Positions 35,632-44,515 of a stretch of 64,000 nucleotides of DNA are shown here, piece after piece. The DNA is taken from NCBI RefSeq assembly GCF_018736145.1, contig NZ_CP059997.1:5517501-5581500 (forward strand). Reading direction: 5' to 3'. The position numbers and the translations under genes are program-made. Position 1 is the stretch's first letter; each line of letters starts with the position of its first letter. The DNA comes from Amycolatopsis sp. CA-230715 (GTDB lineage Bacteria > Actinomycetota > Actinomycetes > Mycobacteriales > Pseudonocardiaceae). Below the pieces are notes generated by a model. The model had not been told where the DNA came from and did no database searches. It saw only the letters and a program-made list of their open reading frames with translations.

Positions 35632-36831
35632 TCAGCCGATGTGCTCGAACAGGATTCGCGCGACCCGCTCCTCTGGAACCGTTTTTCCCACCCTGACCAG
35701 GTGTTCGGCGAGTTCGGAATCCCACGGGACCGGGGTGACCCTGCCGACCGGCGGGCCGTCCGCGACCGCCGCGAGGTAGTCGCCGGTCGTCATCCGCCAC
35801 GGCACCGCGCCCGTCCTGGCGACGACGTTCGCCGCGATCCGCAGACCCTCCCCGTCGAAGTCACCGTGGTAGTACAGCGTCGCTCCCGCGTCCTTCAACA
35901 GCTTGAGCAGTAGGATCCCCGCGCTGCTCGGCCAGCCGGACGTGCAGGCCATCGGCGGGCAGCTCGCGCCGAACCGGTCGAGCGCCAGCGCGAGCACGCT
36001 CGGGTTCTCGAAGATCCACACCTCGGACGGCGCGTCCAGTGCGACAACGCCCCTGAGCTGCTGCAACGTGAGCGCTGCCGCGTTTCCCGCGTCCGTGGCC
36101 AGCCGCAGGACGGTACTGACGACATCCTCGCCCGAAGGCCGCAAGCCCGCGGCGAGGACGGTCGAGGACAACTCGTCGTCCGCGATCCCCGCCCGGTCCC
36201 ACAATGCGCGGCGCTCCGACGCGTCCACCGGCGGTTCGACGTCGTAGATCGCCGCCAGCGCCTTGACGACGAGGTTCGCGCACCGCCCGTCGTCCAGCGC
36301 GTGCGTCTCGCCGAGCACCGCGTCGGCGAACACCGGCAGCGGGACTCCGGCCGCGGGAAGTTCGCCGAGCACCCGCAGCACCCGCTCGAGTTCCGCCTTC
36401 GTCCGTGCCACCGACCTGTCGACGAGCCCGCCGCGACGCACGGCGTCGGCCCAGTCCACCAGCGCGGGCTGCGCCGTGACCACCGGATGCGCCGCGAGCC
36501 AAGCCCAGAGTTCCGCCCGTTCCGCCGCGGCTCTTCTTCTTTCGCCCGCGCGATCACCGATCGGACCGACGAGGCTCGTCACGACCTCGCGCACCCCGAG
36601 CCCGGTCACCTCGTGAACTGCTTGCTCCAGCTGGGAAAGCGAGATGTCCGCCTGCTCGGGCGGCAGCCGCTGGGCGCCGAGGAGATCGGCGATCGCGGCG
36701 CGCTGCGCGGCGTCGAGCGGCCCGACGCGCACCCGGCTCACCGGGCGCCCCGTCGACAGCCTGGCGTGCACCGCCTGCCACAACGGAGCCAGTGCCGAGG
36801 AGAACCGATCTTCCCATTCCACAATGCGCAC
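35632..36831 (-). CDS. jetD: Wadjet type II JetD, TOPRIM nuclease (TIGR02679, DUF2399)
   Basis: A protein of about 399 residues in the TIGR02679/DUF2399 family. The C-terminal third has the TOPRIM signature YYHGDFDGEG with the DxD metal-binding pair and an upstream glutamate in VWIFENPSV. In Wadjet systems JetD is the nuclease that cleaves the trapped circular DNA. The start is uncertain: GTG at 36831 is preferred over GTG at 36822, with only a weak GAGG upstream, and the open frame continues further into the neighbour's promoter. In many loci jetD is the last gene; here it is first, 65 bases ahead of jetA, so it may be expressed partly on its own. Confidence 0.88.
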   Translation of the reverse strand: MRIVEWEDRFSSALAPLWQAVHARLSTGRPVSRVRVGPLDAAQRAAIADLLGAQRLPPEQADISLSQLEQAVHEVTGLGVREVVTSLVGPIGDRAGERRRAAAERAELWAWLAAHPVVTAQPALVDWADAVRRGGLVDRSVARTKAELERVLRVLGELPAAGVPLPVFADAVLGETHALDDGRCANLVVKALAAIYDVEPPVDASERRALWDRAGIADDELSSTVLAAGLRPSGEDVVSTVLRLATDAGNAAALTLQQLRGVVALDAPSEVWIFENPSVLALALDRFGASCPPMACTSGWPSSAGILLLKLLKDAGATLYYHGDFDGEGLRIAANVVARTGAVPWRMTTGDYLAAVADGPPVGRVTPVPWDSELAEHLVRVGKTVPEERVARILFEHIG

Positions 36832-36850
36832 ATCATAGGTTTCGGTCCTC

Positions 36851-36877
36851 GCACGGTCCGTCGTGCGCGAACCGTGC
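36851..36877. promoter_or_regulatory. Inverted repeat in the jetD / SNF2 divergent promoter region
   Basis: GCACGGT (36851-36857) and its reverse complement ACCGTGC (36871-36877) lie 13 bases apart, with a second GTGC between them. They sit in the 94-base gap between the diverging jetD and SNF2 starts. A binding site for a dimeric regulator controlling one or both sides is plausible. Arm length is modest, so chance is possible. Confidence 0.35.
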
Positions 36878-36925
36878 GCGCCCCCGTCTAACCTCGACAG
36901 CGATCGAGAGGGGAGGTGGCGCCAC

Positions 36926-39900
36926 GTGCTGGTCCTGCACGCGTTCTGGGCGGTCGACGGCGGTTTGTGCCTGTGGGCCGAGGATTCCGAGTACCCGGTG
37001 ACGAGCCGGAGCCGGGCCGCGCGCTCGGCGCGGCCGCACCCGTTCGCCGTACCCGCGGCCGAACTCGCCGGAATGATCTCGGGCAAGGTGGACGAGTTCA
37101 CCCTGCTGCTGCCGTCGTCGCGGACTTCCCCGCTCGATTCGCCGGAACTGATCCGGATCGCGCCGCGTCCACCCGCGCGGTCGGAACCCGTGTTGTCGCC
37201 GTGGACCGTTCCCGTCGTCGTGCTCGACGCCGCGGCGGCCGCGACAGCGTTGACCGTGCGCACCGTCATGCGGCACAGCGCGTCCTGGGCCTACTTCGCG
37301 GAACTCGCCGCGTTCGCGCGCGGGCTCGTCGCTCGCGGCCGTGTACTGCCCGCGCTCGAACTCGACGATCTCGGTGCCACCGCGAAGTGGCGTCCGGTGC
37401 TGCAGGGCCGCGACGTCCTCACCGCGCAGGAGTTCGCCGCCGCGATGCCCCCGGTGTGCCGGGCCGCGTCCGGCGCCGAGCCGCACGAGCTGGTCACCGC
37501 TGCCCTGCAGGCGTTGGCCGATGCGGTGGTCAGGGAAGCTCTTCTGCCGGAGCTGGCTCCGCCGCGCCGCGGCCGCCGTCCCCAGCGGGTGCCCGCGGCC
37601 GAGGCGTGGCTGACCGCGTTGTCCGCCCCGGACGGCCGATTCGACGCCGATGATGTCGGTTCCCTCGCCGAGGCGCTGCGGCCGTGGGATGAGATCGGCG
37701 CCGAGCGGACCGGACCGGCGCGCGCGACGTTCCGCCTCACGGAAGTCCCGTCCGAAGACGACTCCCCGCCCGGCTGGCGGCTGGAGTTCCTGCTGCAGTC
37801 CGCGGAGGATCCGAGCCTGCTGGTCCCGGCCGGACACGCGTGGGACGACGAGGGCGCCCTCCGCCGATGGCTCGCTCGTCCGCAGGAACTGCTGCTCGCG
37901 GAGCTGGGCCGGGCGAGCCGCGTCTACCCGCAGCTTGCGCCGGGACTTCGCCAAGCGCGCCCGTGTGCACTCGACCTGGACGCCGACGGCGCCTACCACT
38001 TCCTTTCGGTGGCAGCGCCCCGGCTGGACGAAGCGGGTTTCGGCGTCCTGCTGCCGTCCTGGTGGAACCGTCGCCGCGAACTGGCGCTCACCGCGTCCGC
38101 GCACACACCGGTCGCGGGTGTGGTGCAGAAGGCGAGCAAGTTCGGGGAGAAGCAGCTCGTGGAGTTCCGCTGGCAGTTGGCCGTCGGCGACGACGAGGCG
38201 CTCACCGACGAGGAGATCGCCTCGCTCGCGGGCACCAAGGCGCCGCTGATCCGGTTGCGCGGGCAGTGGGTGACCGTCGATCCCGAGCAGCTCCGGCGCG
38301 GCCTCGAATTCCTGAAGCGCAAACCGAAGCCGAAGATGACCGCCGCCGAAGTGCTGGCACTCGCCGCGAGTCACCCCGACGACCTCGACATCCCGCTCCC
38401 AGTGGCGGACGTGCGTGCCGACGGCTGGCTCGGCGACCTCCTCGACGGCACCGCCGAAAAATCCTTGAGCGCGGTGCCGACCCCCGACGACTTCACGGCG
38501 ACCTTGCGTCCATACCAGCAGCGCGGGTTGTCCTGGCTGGCTTTCCTGTCCTCGCTCGGCCTCGGCGCCTGCCTCGCGGACGACATGGGGCTCGGCAAGA
38601 CCGTGCAGTTGCTCGCGCTGGAAGCGGCGCACCGCGCGGAGGAGCCGGATGCCGGGCCCACGCTGTTGATCTGCCCGATGTCCCTGGTGGGGAACTGGCA
38701 GCGGGAAGCCGCGAAGTTCGCGCCAGGCCTGCGGGTCTACGCGCACCACGGCAGCGGGCGCCCGCACGGCGACGAACTGGCGGACCAGCTGGACGCCACG
38801 GACCTGGTGGTCACCACCTACGCCACGGCCACCCGTGACATCGAGGAACTGGCGGACCGCGAATGGCGCCGCGTGGTCCTCGACGAGGCGCAGGCGATCA
38901 AGAACAGCGCCTCGCGTTCGTCGAAGGCGGTGCGGCGGCTGCGCGCGGGGCATCGCGTCGCGTTGACCGGCACGCCGATGGAAAACCGGCTGGCCGAGCT
39001 GTGGTCCGTGATGGACTTCGCCAACCCGGGCATGCTCGGCTCACCCGAGCTGTTCCGCACGCGCTACGCCGTGCCGGTCGAGCGGCACGGCCGGACCGAG
39101 CCGGTCGAACGCCTGCGGAAGATCACCAAGCCGTACCTGTTGCGGCGCTTGAAAACCGATCCCGCGATCATCGACGACCTGCCGGAGAAGATCGAGGTCA
39201 AGCAGTACTGCCGCCTCACCACCGAGCAGGCCTCGCTCTATCAGTCCGTTGTGGACGACATGATGGACAAGATCGAGAACTCCGAAGGGATCGAACGCCG
39301 CGGCAATGTGCTCGCCGCGATGACCAAGCTGAAACAGGTCTGCAACCACCCCGCGCAGCTGTTGCACGACCGCTCGCTGATCGGCAGGCGCTCGGGGAAG
39401 GTGATCCGGCTGGAGGAGATCCTCGACGAGATCATCGCCGAGGGCGACAAGGTGCTCTGCTTCACCCAGTTCACCGAGTTTGCCGAACTGCTGCTGCCGC
39501 ATCTGTCCGCGCGCTTCGGCACCGATATCGCCTACCTGCACGGCGGCACCTCGAAGAAGCGCCGCGACGACCTGGTCACCGCCTTCTCCGCGGACGACGG
39601 CCCGCCGATCTTCCTGCTGTCCCTGAAAGCGGGCGGCACCGGCCTGAACCTCACCGCCGCGAACCACGTGATCCACCTCGACCGCTGGTGGAACCCCGCC
39701 GTGGAAAACCAAGCCACCGACCGTGCCTTCCGGATCGGCCAGCAACGCACCGTGCAGGTCCGCAAGTTCGTCTGCACCGGCACCCTCGAAGAAAAGATCG
39801 ACGACATGATCGAGGAGAAGAAGGCCCTAGCCGACCTCGTCATCTCCGACGGCGAAAGCTGGCTGACCGAACTGTCCACATCAGACCTCCGAGCCGTCTT

Positions 39901-39931
39901 CGACCTCACCGACGGAGCCGTCGATGACTAG
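36926..39931 (+). CDS. SNF2-family DNA-dependent ATPase/helicase
   Basis: A 1,001-residue protein. The first roughly 450 residues are the SNF2-associated region of bacterial SNF2 proteins, followed by a complete two-lobe ATPase: Q-motif region LRPYQQRGLSWLAFL, Walker A DDMGLGKT, LDEAQAIK, LTGTPMENRL, LHGGTSKKRRDDL, SLKAGGTGLNLT and DRAFRIGQQR. It should translocate on DNA and remodel protein-DNA complexes. GTG 36926 is chosen because GGGGAGG lies 9 bases upstream and HAFW begins the conserved region. The 3' end abuts the decayed copy of the SWIM gene. SNF2 and SWIM genes commonly occur as a pair in actinomycetes. A role in defence is possible beside Wadjet but not shown. Confidence 0.94.
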   Translation: MLVLHAFWAVDGGLCLWAEDSEYPVTSRSRAARSARPHPFAVPAAELAGMISGKVDEFTLLLPSSRTSPLDSPELIRIAPRPPARSEPVLSPWTVPVVVLDAAAAATALTVRTVMRHSASWAYFAELAAFARGLVARGRVLPALELDDLGATAKWRPVLQGRDVLTAQEFAAAMPPVCRAASGAEPHELVTAALQALADAVVREALLPELAPPRRGRRPQRVPAAEAWLTALSAPDGRFDADDVGSLAEALRPWDEIGAERTGPARATFRLTEVPSEDDSPPGWRLEFLLQSAEDPSLLVPAGHAWDDEGALRRWLARPQELLLAELGRASRVYPQLAPGLRQARPCALDLDADGAYHFLSVAAPRLDEAGFGVLLPSWWNRRRELALTASAHTPVAGVVQKASKFGEKQLVEFRWQLAVGDDEALTDEEIASLAGTKAPLIRLRGQWVTVDPEQLRRGLEFLKRKPKPKMTAAEVLALAASHPDDLDIPLPVADVRADGWLGDLLDGTAEKSLSAVPTPDDFTATLRPYQQRGLSWLAFLSSLGLGACLADDMGLGKTVQLLALEAAHRAEEPDAGPTLLICPMSLVGNWQREAAKFAPGLRVYAHHGSGRPHGDELADQLDATDLVVTTYATATRDIEELADREWRRVVLDEAQAIKNSASRSSKAVRRLRAGHRVALTGTPMENRLAELWSVMDFANPGMLGSPELFRTRYAVPVERHGRTEPVERLRKITKPYLLRRLKTDPAIIDDLPEKIEVKQYCRLTTEQASLYQSVVDDMMDKIENSEGIERRGNVLAAMTKLKQVCNHPAQLLHDRSLIGRRSGKVIRLEEILDEIIAEGDKVLCFTQFTEFAELLLPHLSARFGTDIAYLHGGTSKKRRDDLVTAFSADDGPPIFLLSLKAGGTGLNLTAANHVIHLDRWWNPAVENQATDRAFRIGQQRTVQVRKFVCTGTLEEKIDDMIEEKKALADLVISDGESWLTELSTSDLRAVFDLTDGAVDD

Positions 39932-40395
39932 CACCTGCTCCCCGAAAACCCGTCCGCGTGCAGTCGCGGGTGGCCCGCAGACCCGCAGCGAGCGGGGCGC
40001 GATCGCTCAAGCGCCGTGGTCGCCGCGGCTGGCTGGAGCGCGCTGTGTTTCCGGGTTTGCTGGTACCGGTCCTCGGGAAGTGTCGATGTGTGGTCGGCCG
40101 GGCGCTGATCGAGCGGTGACCGGACTACCGTACGGCTGGCGCACTGTGATAGCCCGAGCGCCGTGGTCGGTGCGGGTGGCCGCCGCGCGGACAGTGCCCG
40201 GGTTCACGGGTTCCTGCTTCGCCGCAGCGACAACGCGTGCAATGCCCGATCGGCTGCGCACCGACATCGTGATGACCCGGCTGCTGGATGGAGCCGTCGA
40301 TGGCTGACACGTGGTTTCCCAAGACTCGTCCGCGTGCGGTGGTCGGCGGTCTCCAAGCGCGCAGCAAGCGAGGCGCGATCGCGCAAACCTGGTGG
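39914..40395 (+). repeat. Diverged direct repeat of the SWIM gene 5' end (39914-40019 and 40290-40395)
   Basis: The first 106 bases and the last 106 bases of this interval align without gaps at an offset of 376. They encode the related stretches PKTRPRAVAGGPQTRSERG and PKTRPRAVVGGLQARSKRG. A third shorter echo near 40143-40175 shares AGCGCCGTGGTCG with the first copy. The pattern indicates an old tandem duplication of the start of the SWIM gene. Confidence 0.75.
39924..40307 (+). pseudogene. Decayed duplicate of the SWIM gene N-terminus
   Basis: An open frame of 127 codons starting inside the SNF2 stop (ATGACTAG) and ending just after the real SWIM start. Its first 40 residues mirror the SWIM protein N-terminus (PKTRPRAV, RGAIAQ), and a second echo of the same block (RTVIARAPWS) appears about 145 bases later. 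Between and after these, the frame has no SWIM cysteines and no recognisable domain. It is best read as a remnant of an earlier SWIM gene copy. It could still be translated, by coupling to SNF2, as a short protein. Confidence 0.6.
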
Positions 40396-41094
40396 TCAGA
40401 GCGCTTCGTCGGGGTGCTCGAAGACATGGGCATGGGCGGCAGGCTCGAACGCGGCCGCAACTACGCCCGCCGGGGCCAGGTGATCTCCCTGGACATCACC
40501 GCGGGTTCCGCGACCGCGAGCGTCCAAGGTAGCCGGGCCACCCCGTACCGGGTCCGCATCGGCATCACCGCCTTCGACAAACGCGATTGGGCGAAAGCCG
40601 AACGCGCACTGGCCGACAACGCTTGGTACGCGGCCAAACTCCTCGCGGGCGAGATGCCCGAAGACATCGAAACCGTCTTCACCGACCTCGGCCTTCCGCT
40701 CTTCCCGACGGGCGCCCGCGACCTGTCCATGGACTGCTCCTGCCCGGATTTCCAGGTCCCCTGCAAACACCTGGCCGCCGCCTTCTACCTGCTGGCCGAA
40801 ACCTTTGATGAAGATCCCTTCACCATCCTCGCCTGGCGCGGCCGCACCCGCGACGAACTCCTCGACAACCTGCGATCCGCCCGAGCCGACACCGCGCCCG
40901 CGGGCCCCACCCTGCCGAACACGCCAGCCGCCTTCTACGGCCTGCAAGCCGATCTTCCCACCGGCACCGCACCAGCCAGCGAGCCCGCGGCCCTGCTGGA
41001 CCAACTCCCCGAAACCACCCTCACCCTGCGCGGCCTCACCCTCCCCGACCTGCTGCGCCCCGCCTACCAAGCCCTCGGCGACACCGCGCGCTGA
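40300..41094 (+). CDS. SWIM zinc-finger protein
   Basis: A 264-residue protein with a SWIM zinc finger at about residues 146-157, pattern CSCPDFQVPCKH (CxC...CxH). The N-terminal half is the conserved actinobacterial partner region found beside SNF2 genes. The C-terminal half is proline/threonine-rich and then helical. ATG 40300 is chosen because GGATGGAG lies just upstream, although an ATG 12 bases earlier is in frame. SWIM domains bind DNA or protein, and this one probably works with the upstream SNF2 ATPase. The 5' end exists again as a diverged duplicate between the two genes. Confidence 0.9.
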   Translation: MADTWFPKTRPRAVVGGLQARSKRGAIAQTWWSERFVGVLEDMGMGGRLERGRNYARRGQVISLDITAGSATASVQGSRATPYRVRIGITAFDKRDWAKAERALADNAWYAAKLLAGEMPEDIETVFTDLGLPLFPTGARDLSMDCSCPDFQVPCKHLAAAFYLLAETFDEDPFTILAWRGRTRDELLDNLRSARADTAPAGPTLPNTPAAFYGLQADLPTGTAPASEPAALLDQLPETTLTLRGLTLPDLLRPAYQALGDTAR

Positions 41095-41104
41095 ACAAAC
41101 GAGC

Positions 41105-41135
41105 GCGGCGGCCGGAGAAATCTCCCGGCCGCCGC
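41105..41135. terminator. Hairpin terminator between SWIM gene and lipoprotein gene
   Basis: GCGGCGGCCGG pairs perfectly with CCGGCCGCCGC. Inside, AGA pairs with TCT around an AA loop with a one-base bulge. It lies between two converging genes, 10 bases after the SWIM stop, with no T-run. It probably terminates both transcripts. Confidence 0.75.
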
Positions 41136-41175
41136 ACTCGATCCACCCTGTTTCCCAACCCTCTGGGGCCACCCG

Positions 41176-42078
41176 TCACGGGTGGTAGATCTCCTTCACC
41201 GTGGCGATGCGGTCGTCACCGTCGACGTGGATCTGGGCGAGCACCGGGTTGCCGCCGGACAGCGCTTCCGTCAGCTGCTCCGGGGTGCACGGCGTGGTGC
41301 CGAAGCCCCGGTCGTCCACGGTGACGCTGTCGTTCGAGCAGATCGTGGCCGCGCTGTACACCTCACCGTGCTCGTGCAGCGGCAGGCGGTAGGTCTTGGT
41401 GTCGCCGGGGACCTCCACGTAGTGGCCGCCGTCCGGGCCGCCCGACTTCCACTTCATCAGCTTGAACTGGGCCATGTTGGTGGAGTTGTCGAAACCGGCG
41501 AACTGCACGGTCTGCGTGGTGTTCGGGAACCGGAGCTTGGGCGGGCTCGCCGGCGAGGAGTTCTGGCTCGGCTTGGTCTCGATGCGGAGCGCGGTGGCGC
41601 CCTTGCCGCAGTACACGGCGCCCTGGCTGCCCGCGGGCTCCTCCGCCTTGGCGCAGTCCCAGCCGCCCGTGATGTCGATGACCTTCTGACCGGGCCCTTC
41701 ACCCTCCGTCGGCACCTTCTCGTAGTACTCGGTGATGACGTTGAACGCCTCGGTGCACCCGGTCGTGCCGTCCGGGGACGCGACCGCGAGCAGGTCCACC
41801 TGCGGCCCACCGGGAAGACCGACCTTGCCGCCGAGGTCGCTGCAGTTGACGTCGTCGTTCGTCGTGCCGCCGGCCTTGTTGGCGGCATTTCCCTTGGCCG
41901 GAGCGTGATTCCCCTGGGTCGTCCCCTTGAACGCCGCCGTGTCCGCGACATTCTTCACCGGAGCCGCGGAATTGTTTCCCGCAGCGCCATTTCCACTGCA
42001 CGCGGAAAGCAATGCGGCCGCCGCGACAGCCCCGCCGACCAGCGCGACCTTCATCGACTTCATCGTGGTGGAACCCAT
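41176..42078 (-). CDS. Predicted lipoprotein
   Basis: A 300-residue exported protein. A lipoprotein signal peptide is clear: a positive start, a hydrophobic stretch VALVGGAVAAAALL and the lipobox LSAC with the lipidated cysteine near residue 27. A low-complexity linker rich in Gly, Ala and Asn follows. The mature domain of about 220 residues has several cysteines that could form disulfides (CSDLGG, GCTEAF, WDCAKAE, YCGKG, ICSND, TPCTPE). ATG 42078 is used, with GGGGTTAAGA upstream; a second ATG 15 bases in would also leave a good signal. No family is recognised. It should be anchored on the outer face of the membrane. It stands alone, converging on the SWIM gene. Confidence 0.85.
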   Translation of the reverse strand: MGSTTMKSMKVALVGGAVAAAALLSACSGNGAAGNNSAAPVKNVADTAAFKGTTQGNHAPAKGNAANKAGGTTNDDVNCSDLGGKVGLPGGPQVDLLAVASPDGTTGCTEAFNVITEYYEKVPTEGEGPGQKVIDITGGWDCAKAEEPAGSQGAVYCGKGATALRIETKPSQNSSPASPPKLRFPNTTQTVQFAGFDNSTNMAQFKLMKWKSGGPDGGHYVEVPGDTKTYRLPLHEHGEVYSAATICSNDSVTVDDRGFGTTPCTPEQLTEALSGGNPVLAQIHVDGDDRIATVKEIYHP

Positions 42079-42284
42079 TTTCTTAACCCCAATCGAGTCT
42101 GTGGTGAATCTCTGCTGGGAAAGACGCCCCGACCCGTCCGGAGTTGCCACAAATGACCGCCAAAGCCCAAAGTTGCACCAACTTCTGCCCGCCACTGGCT
42201 ACCCGGGCAAAGTTCGCCACCCGACGCAACCTGTCGCCCGACCGCACGTCCCAAGTGGGTTAGCGGTGATCGAAAAGCCGATGG

Positions 42285-42884
42285 TCAGTGCTGATCGCCC
42301 GCCGCGTCGAGCAGGTCGAGGTACCCGTCGACCGCTTCCCACAGGTAGTTCTCCGGATACCGCCCGAGCCCGCGGTGCTCCCGCCGCCACTCGCGCTCCC
42401 AGTACCCGTCGCGCATCTCGCGCAACTGTGCGAGCGACGCGCGAAGCTCCTCGGCCGCCTGCCGCCGTACCTCGCCCGGCTCCGGCACCGACCGCGGAAG
42501 ATCGTCGAACCGGCGCTCCGCCAACGCCCGCAGCACCTCTTCGTCCGGGCCGTCCACAGACCAGAACCGCACCGGCCCGCGGATGTGATGGTTCCCGACC
42601 GGCCCCTCCTTCGACCGCCACGAGTACCCGAACCCACCTTTGTCCAGCCGCAGCACATCGACCAGCCAAGCCGTCCCGCGCGGCGTCGACGCCCAGGGAA
42701 CCTCCGCCGCCGGAAGGTTCAGCACGAACGTGACCTCCACCCAGTCCACCGGCTCAACACCCTCCACCACCTCGCCGAACACATACGCCTCAAGGAGAAA
42801 CGGCTCCTCCGACGGCGGCCGCTTCGTCGTCTCGCACGCCTCGGCCAGCACCCGCAACTTCTTGATCACCGTTTGCCACTTCAT
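42285..42884 (-). CDS. Conserved hypothetical protein
   Basis: A 199-residue soluble protein without signal or membrane segments. ATG 42884 is chosen over upstream in-frame starts because MKWQTVIKKLRVLAEACE looks like a native N-terminus. It contains a beta-rich middle (VEVTFVLNLPAAEVPWAS, LVDVLRLDKGGFGYSWR) and a charged helical end (LREMRDGYWEREWRREHRG). It resembles hypothetical proteins seen in Amycolatopsis-like genomes, but I cannot name a function. Its neighbours are the lipoprotein gene on the same strand, 206 bases downstream, and a divergent pRiA4b ORF-3-like gene. Confidence 0.7.
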   Translation of the reverse strand: MKWQTVIKKLRVLAEACETTKRPPSEEPFLLEAYVFGEVVEGVEPVDWVEVTFVLNLPAAEVPWASTPRGTAWLVDVLRLDKGGFGYSWRSKEGPVGNHHIRGPVRFWSVDGPDEEVLRALAERRFDDLPRSVPEPGEVRRQAAEELRASLAQLREMRDGYWEREWRREHRGLGRYPENYLWEAVDGYLDLLDAAGDQH

Positions 42885-42962
42885 GCGCCCATCGTCATCC
42901 ACCGGCGACCCGCCGTCGAGCCGGGTGCCCAGTGACGTCTTCCTTCCTCGTACGGTGGTGCC

Positions 42963-44408
42963 GTGACCACCGCCGTGACGAAGCTTGCCCGGAGCTGCGA
43001 GGCCGTCGACCAGATCCACCGGATCGTGGCCTGGGTTGGCGACGGCAAACCGGTGACCCCCAAGGGGGTGCTACGCCCGGCCGAACTCCGGCGCGCGAGC
43101 GAAGCCACCGGTGTGCCGATCCCGGCGAAGTTCCGCTCGGCCGCGGACGTACCTCGCTGGCACCGTCTGTGGTCGGCCGCCATCGCGACGGACCTGATCT
43201 CGCTCGAAATGGACGCAGCGAAAGCTGGTGCGCCGCAGGAGTTCATCCCGGAAACGTGGCTGACCGCGTTCACCGCCGCGCTCGCCGCGAACTTCGACGA
43301 CGAGGAAGGCGTGGCCGCCTTGCACGTCGGCCGTGCCGTGCTGACCGCGCTCGCGTCCGGCAGGGTCAAGACCTTCGAGGAGCTGGCTCATCGCGTCTGG
43401 CACGACCTTCGTACGGACTACCACCTTGACGTTGGGCGGCTGTGGTCCTCGATGGCATACGAGGAATCGGCCGCACCGCAGCTGACCGAGCTGCTCGCCG
43501 AATTCGGCGTGACCGCCGGCCCGTGGAAGCTCAGCGAACTCGGCAAATGGGCTCTTGCCGAATTCGTCCGCCGCGGTGACGACCTCGTCGCGAAGGAGCC
43601 TTATGTGGCCCCCGGCCGCGTCTGCCAGCTCAAGATCACGCTGATGGACGTGAGCCCGGCCTGCTGGCGGCGCGTTCTCGTCCCATCGACCACGACCCTC
43701 GGCGAGTTGCACTGGGTGCTCCAGGCCGCCCTGCGCTGGGACAACGACCACCTGCACGGCTTCACGGTAGGCACCCGGCACTACGGCGACCCCGCTTTCG
43801 ACAGGAGCGACGAGTACGAAACCACGGTCGGCGAAGCATTCACGCGCGCTCGCCAGCGCATCAGCTACACCTACGACTTCGGCGACAACTGGCGCCACGA
43901 CATCCAATTGGAACGAACGCTCGACATCGACGAAGCGCTCACCTACCCCCTCTGCATAGCAGGCAAGGGACCCGTGCCCGTCGAGGACTCCGACCACCGC
44001 ACGATCCCGTTCGACCAAGCCGACATCAATCGCCGTCTCAGCTCGATCCCGGTCGAAGAAGATGCGCCCTTCGACGCCGTGATCGAGCAGATCGTCGTCG
44101 ACGCCTACGGCGAGGAGGAACAGATCGGCTCGTTCCTCACCGTCCTCGACGACGTACTCACGTTTCCCGCGGAAGCCAGTGTGCTCGGACATCCGGTCAC
44201 GGTGCTGGAACTCCGCTACGAGGATTTGCTACGCGGGCCGTTCGCCGTATGTCAGAACTCCCACGGCACGGGTGAAATAACCCTGACCGACGTCTGCTTC
44301 CCGCCCGACACGACCGCGGCATGGGTGCACGCGGCCTACCGCCACTTCCTCGGCGCCGACCCCTTCCCCGCGACAGCCCGCCCCGACTGGCACTGGCCAC
44401 CGGACTGA
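42963..44408 (+). CDS. Plasmid pRiA4b ORF-3-like protein
   Basis: A 481-residue protein starting at GTG 42963. The middle (about residues 215-340) matches the plasmid pRiA4b ORF-3 family, with VCQLKITLMDVSPACWRRV, the HGF segment and the hallmark YTYDFGDNWRHDIQLE. This family is common on mobile elements but has no established biochemical role. The N-terminal 200 residues carry a separate domain beginning WVGDGKPVTPKG, a pattern repeated in the large gene at 60449-62476. It is divergent from the 199-residue hypothetical across 78 bases. The family link supports an accessory origin for this stretch. Confidence 0.85.
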   Translation: MTTAVTKLARSCEAVDQIHRIVAWVGDGKPVTPKGVLRPAELRRASEATGVPIPAKFRSAADVPRWHRLWSAAIATDLISLEMDAAKAGAPQEFIPETWLTAFTAALAANFDDEEGVAALHVGRAVLTALASGRVKTFEELAHRVWHDLRTDYHLDVGRLWSSMAYEESAAPQLTELLAEFGVTAGPWKLSELGKWALAEFVRRGDDLVAKEPYVAPGRVCQLKITLMDVSPACWRRVLVPSTTTLGELHWVLQAALRWDNDHLHGFTVGTRHYGDPAFDRSDEYETTVGEAFTRARQRISYTYDFGDNWRHDIQLERTLDIDEALTYPLCIAGKGPVPVEDSDHRTIPFDQADINRRLSSIPVEEDAPFDAVIEQIVVDAYGEEEQIGSFLTVLDDVLTFPAEASVLGHPVTVLELRYEDLLRGPFAVCQNSHGTGEITLTDVCFPPDTTAAWVHAAYRHFLGADPFPATARPDWHWPPD

Positions 44409-44515
44409 ACCTACCTGTTGTCTTGCCAGGATGCGGACGGACGATCCAGCCCCTCGGTAGTCTGAGCCGGTTCGTCGCTCACAGTAGCCGACCCTACCCT
44501 CGCGGGAGCCGCCCC

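Noticed and set aside
36833..38953. A 706-codon minus-strand frame opposite the SNF2 gene
   Set aside because: It lies antisense to a fully conserved SNF2 ATPase and shows only arginine- and glutamine-rich low complexity.
39914..40395. The SNF2-SWIM spacer repeats as an insertion-sequence footprint
   Set aside because: The repeats match the start of the SWIM gene itself, without terminal inverted repeats or a transposase remnant, so gene duplication explains them better.
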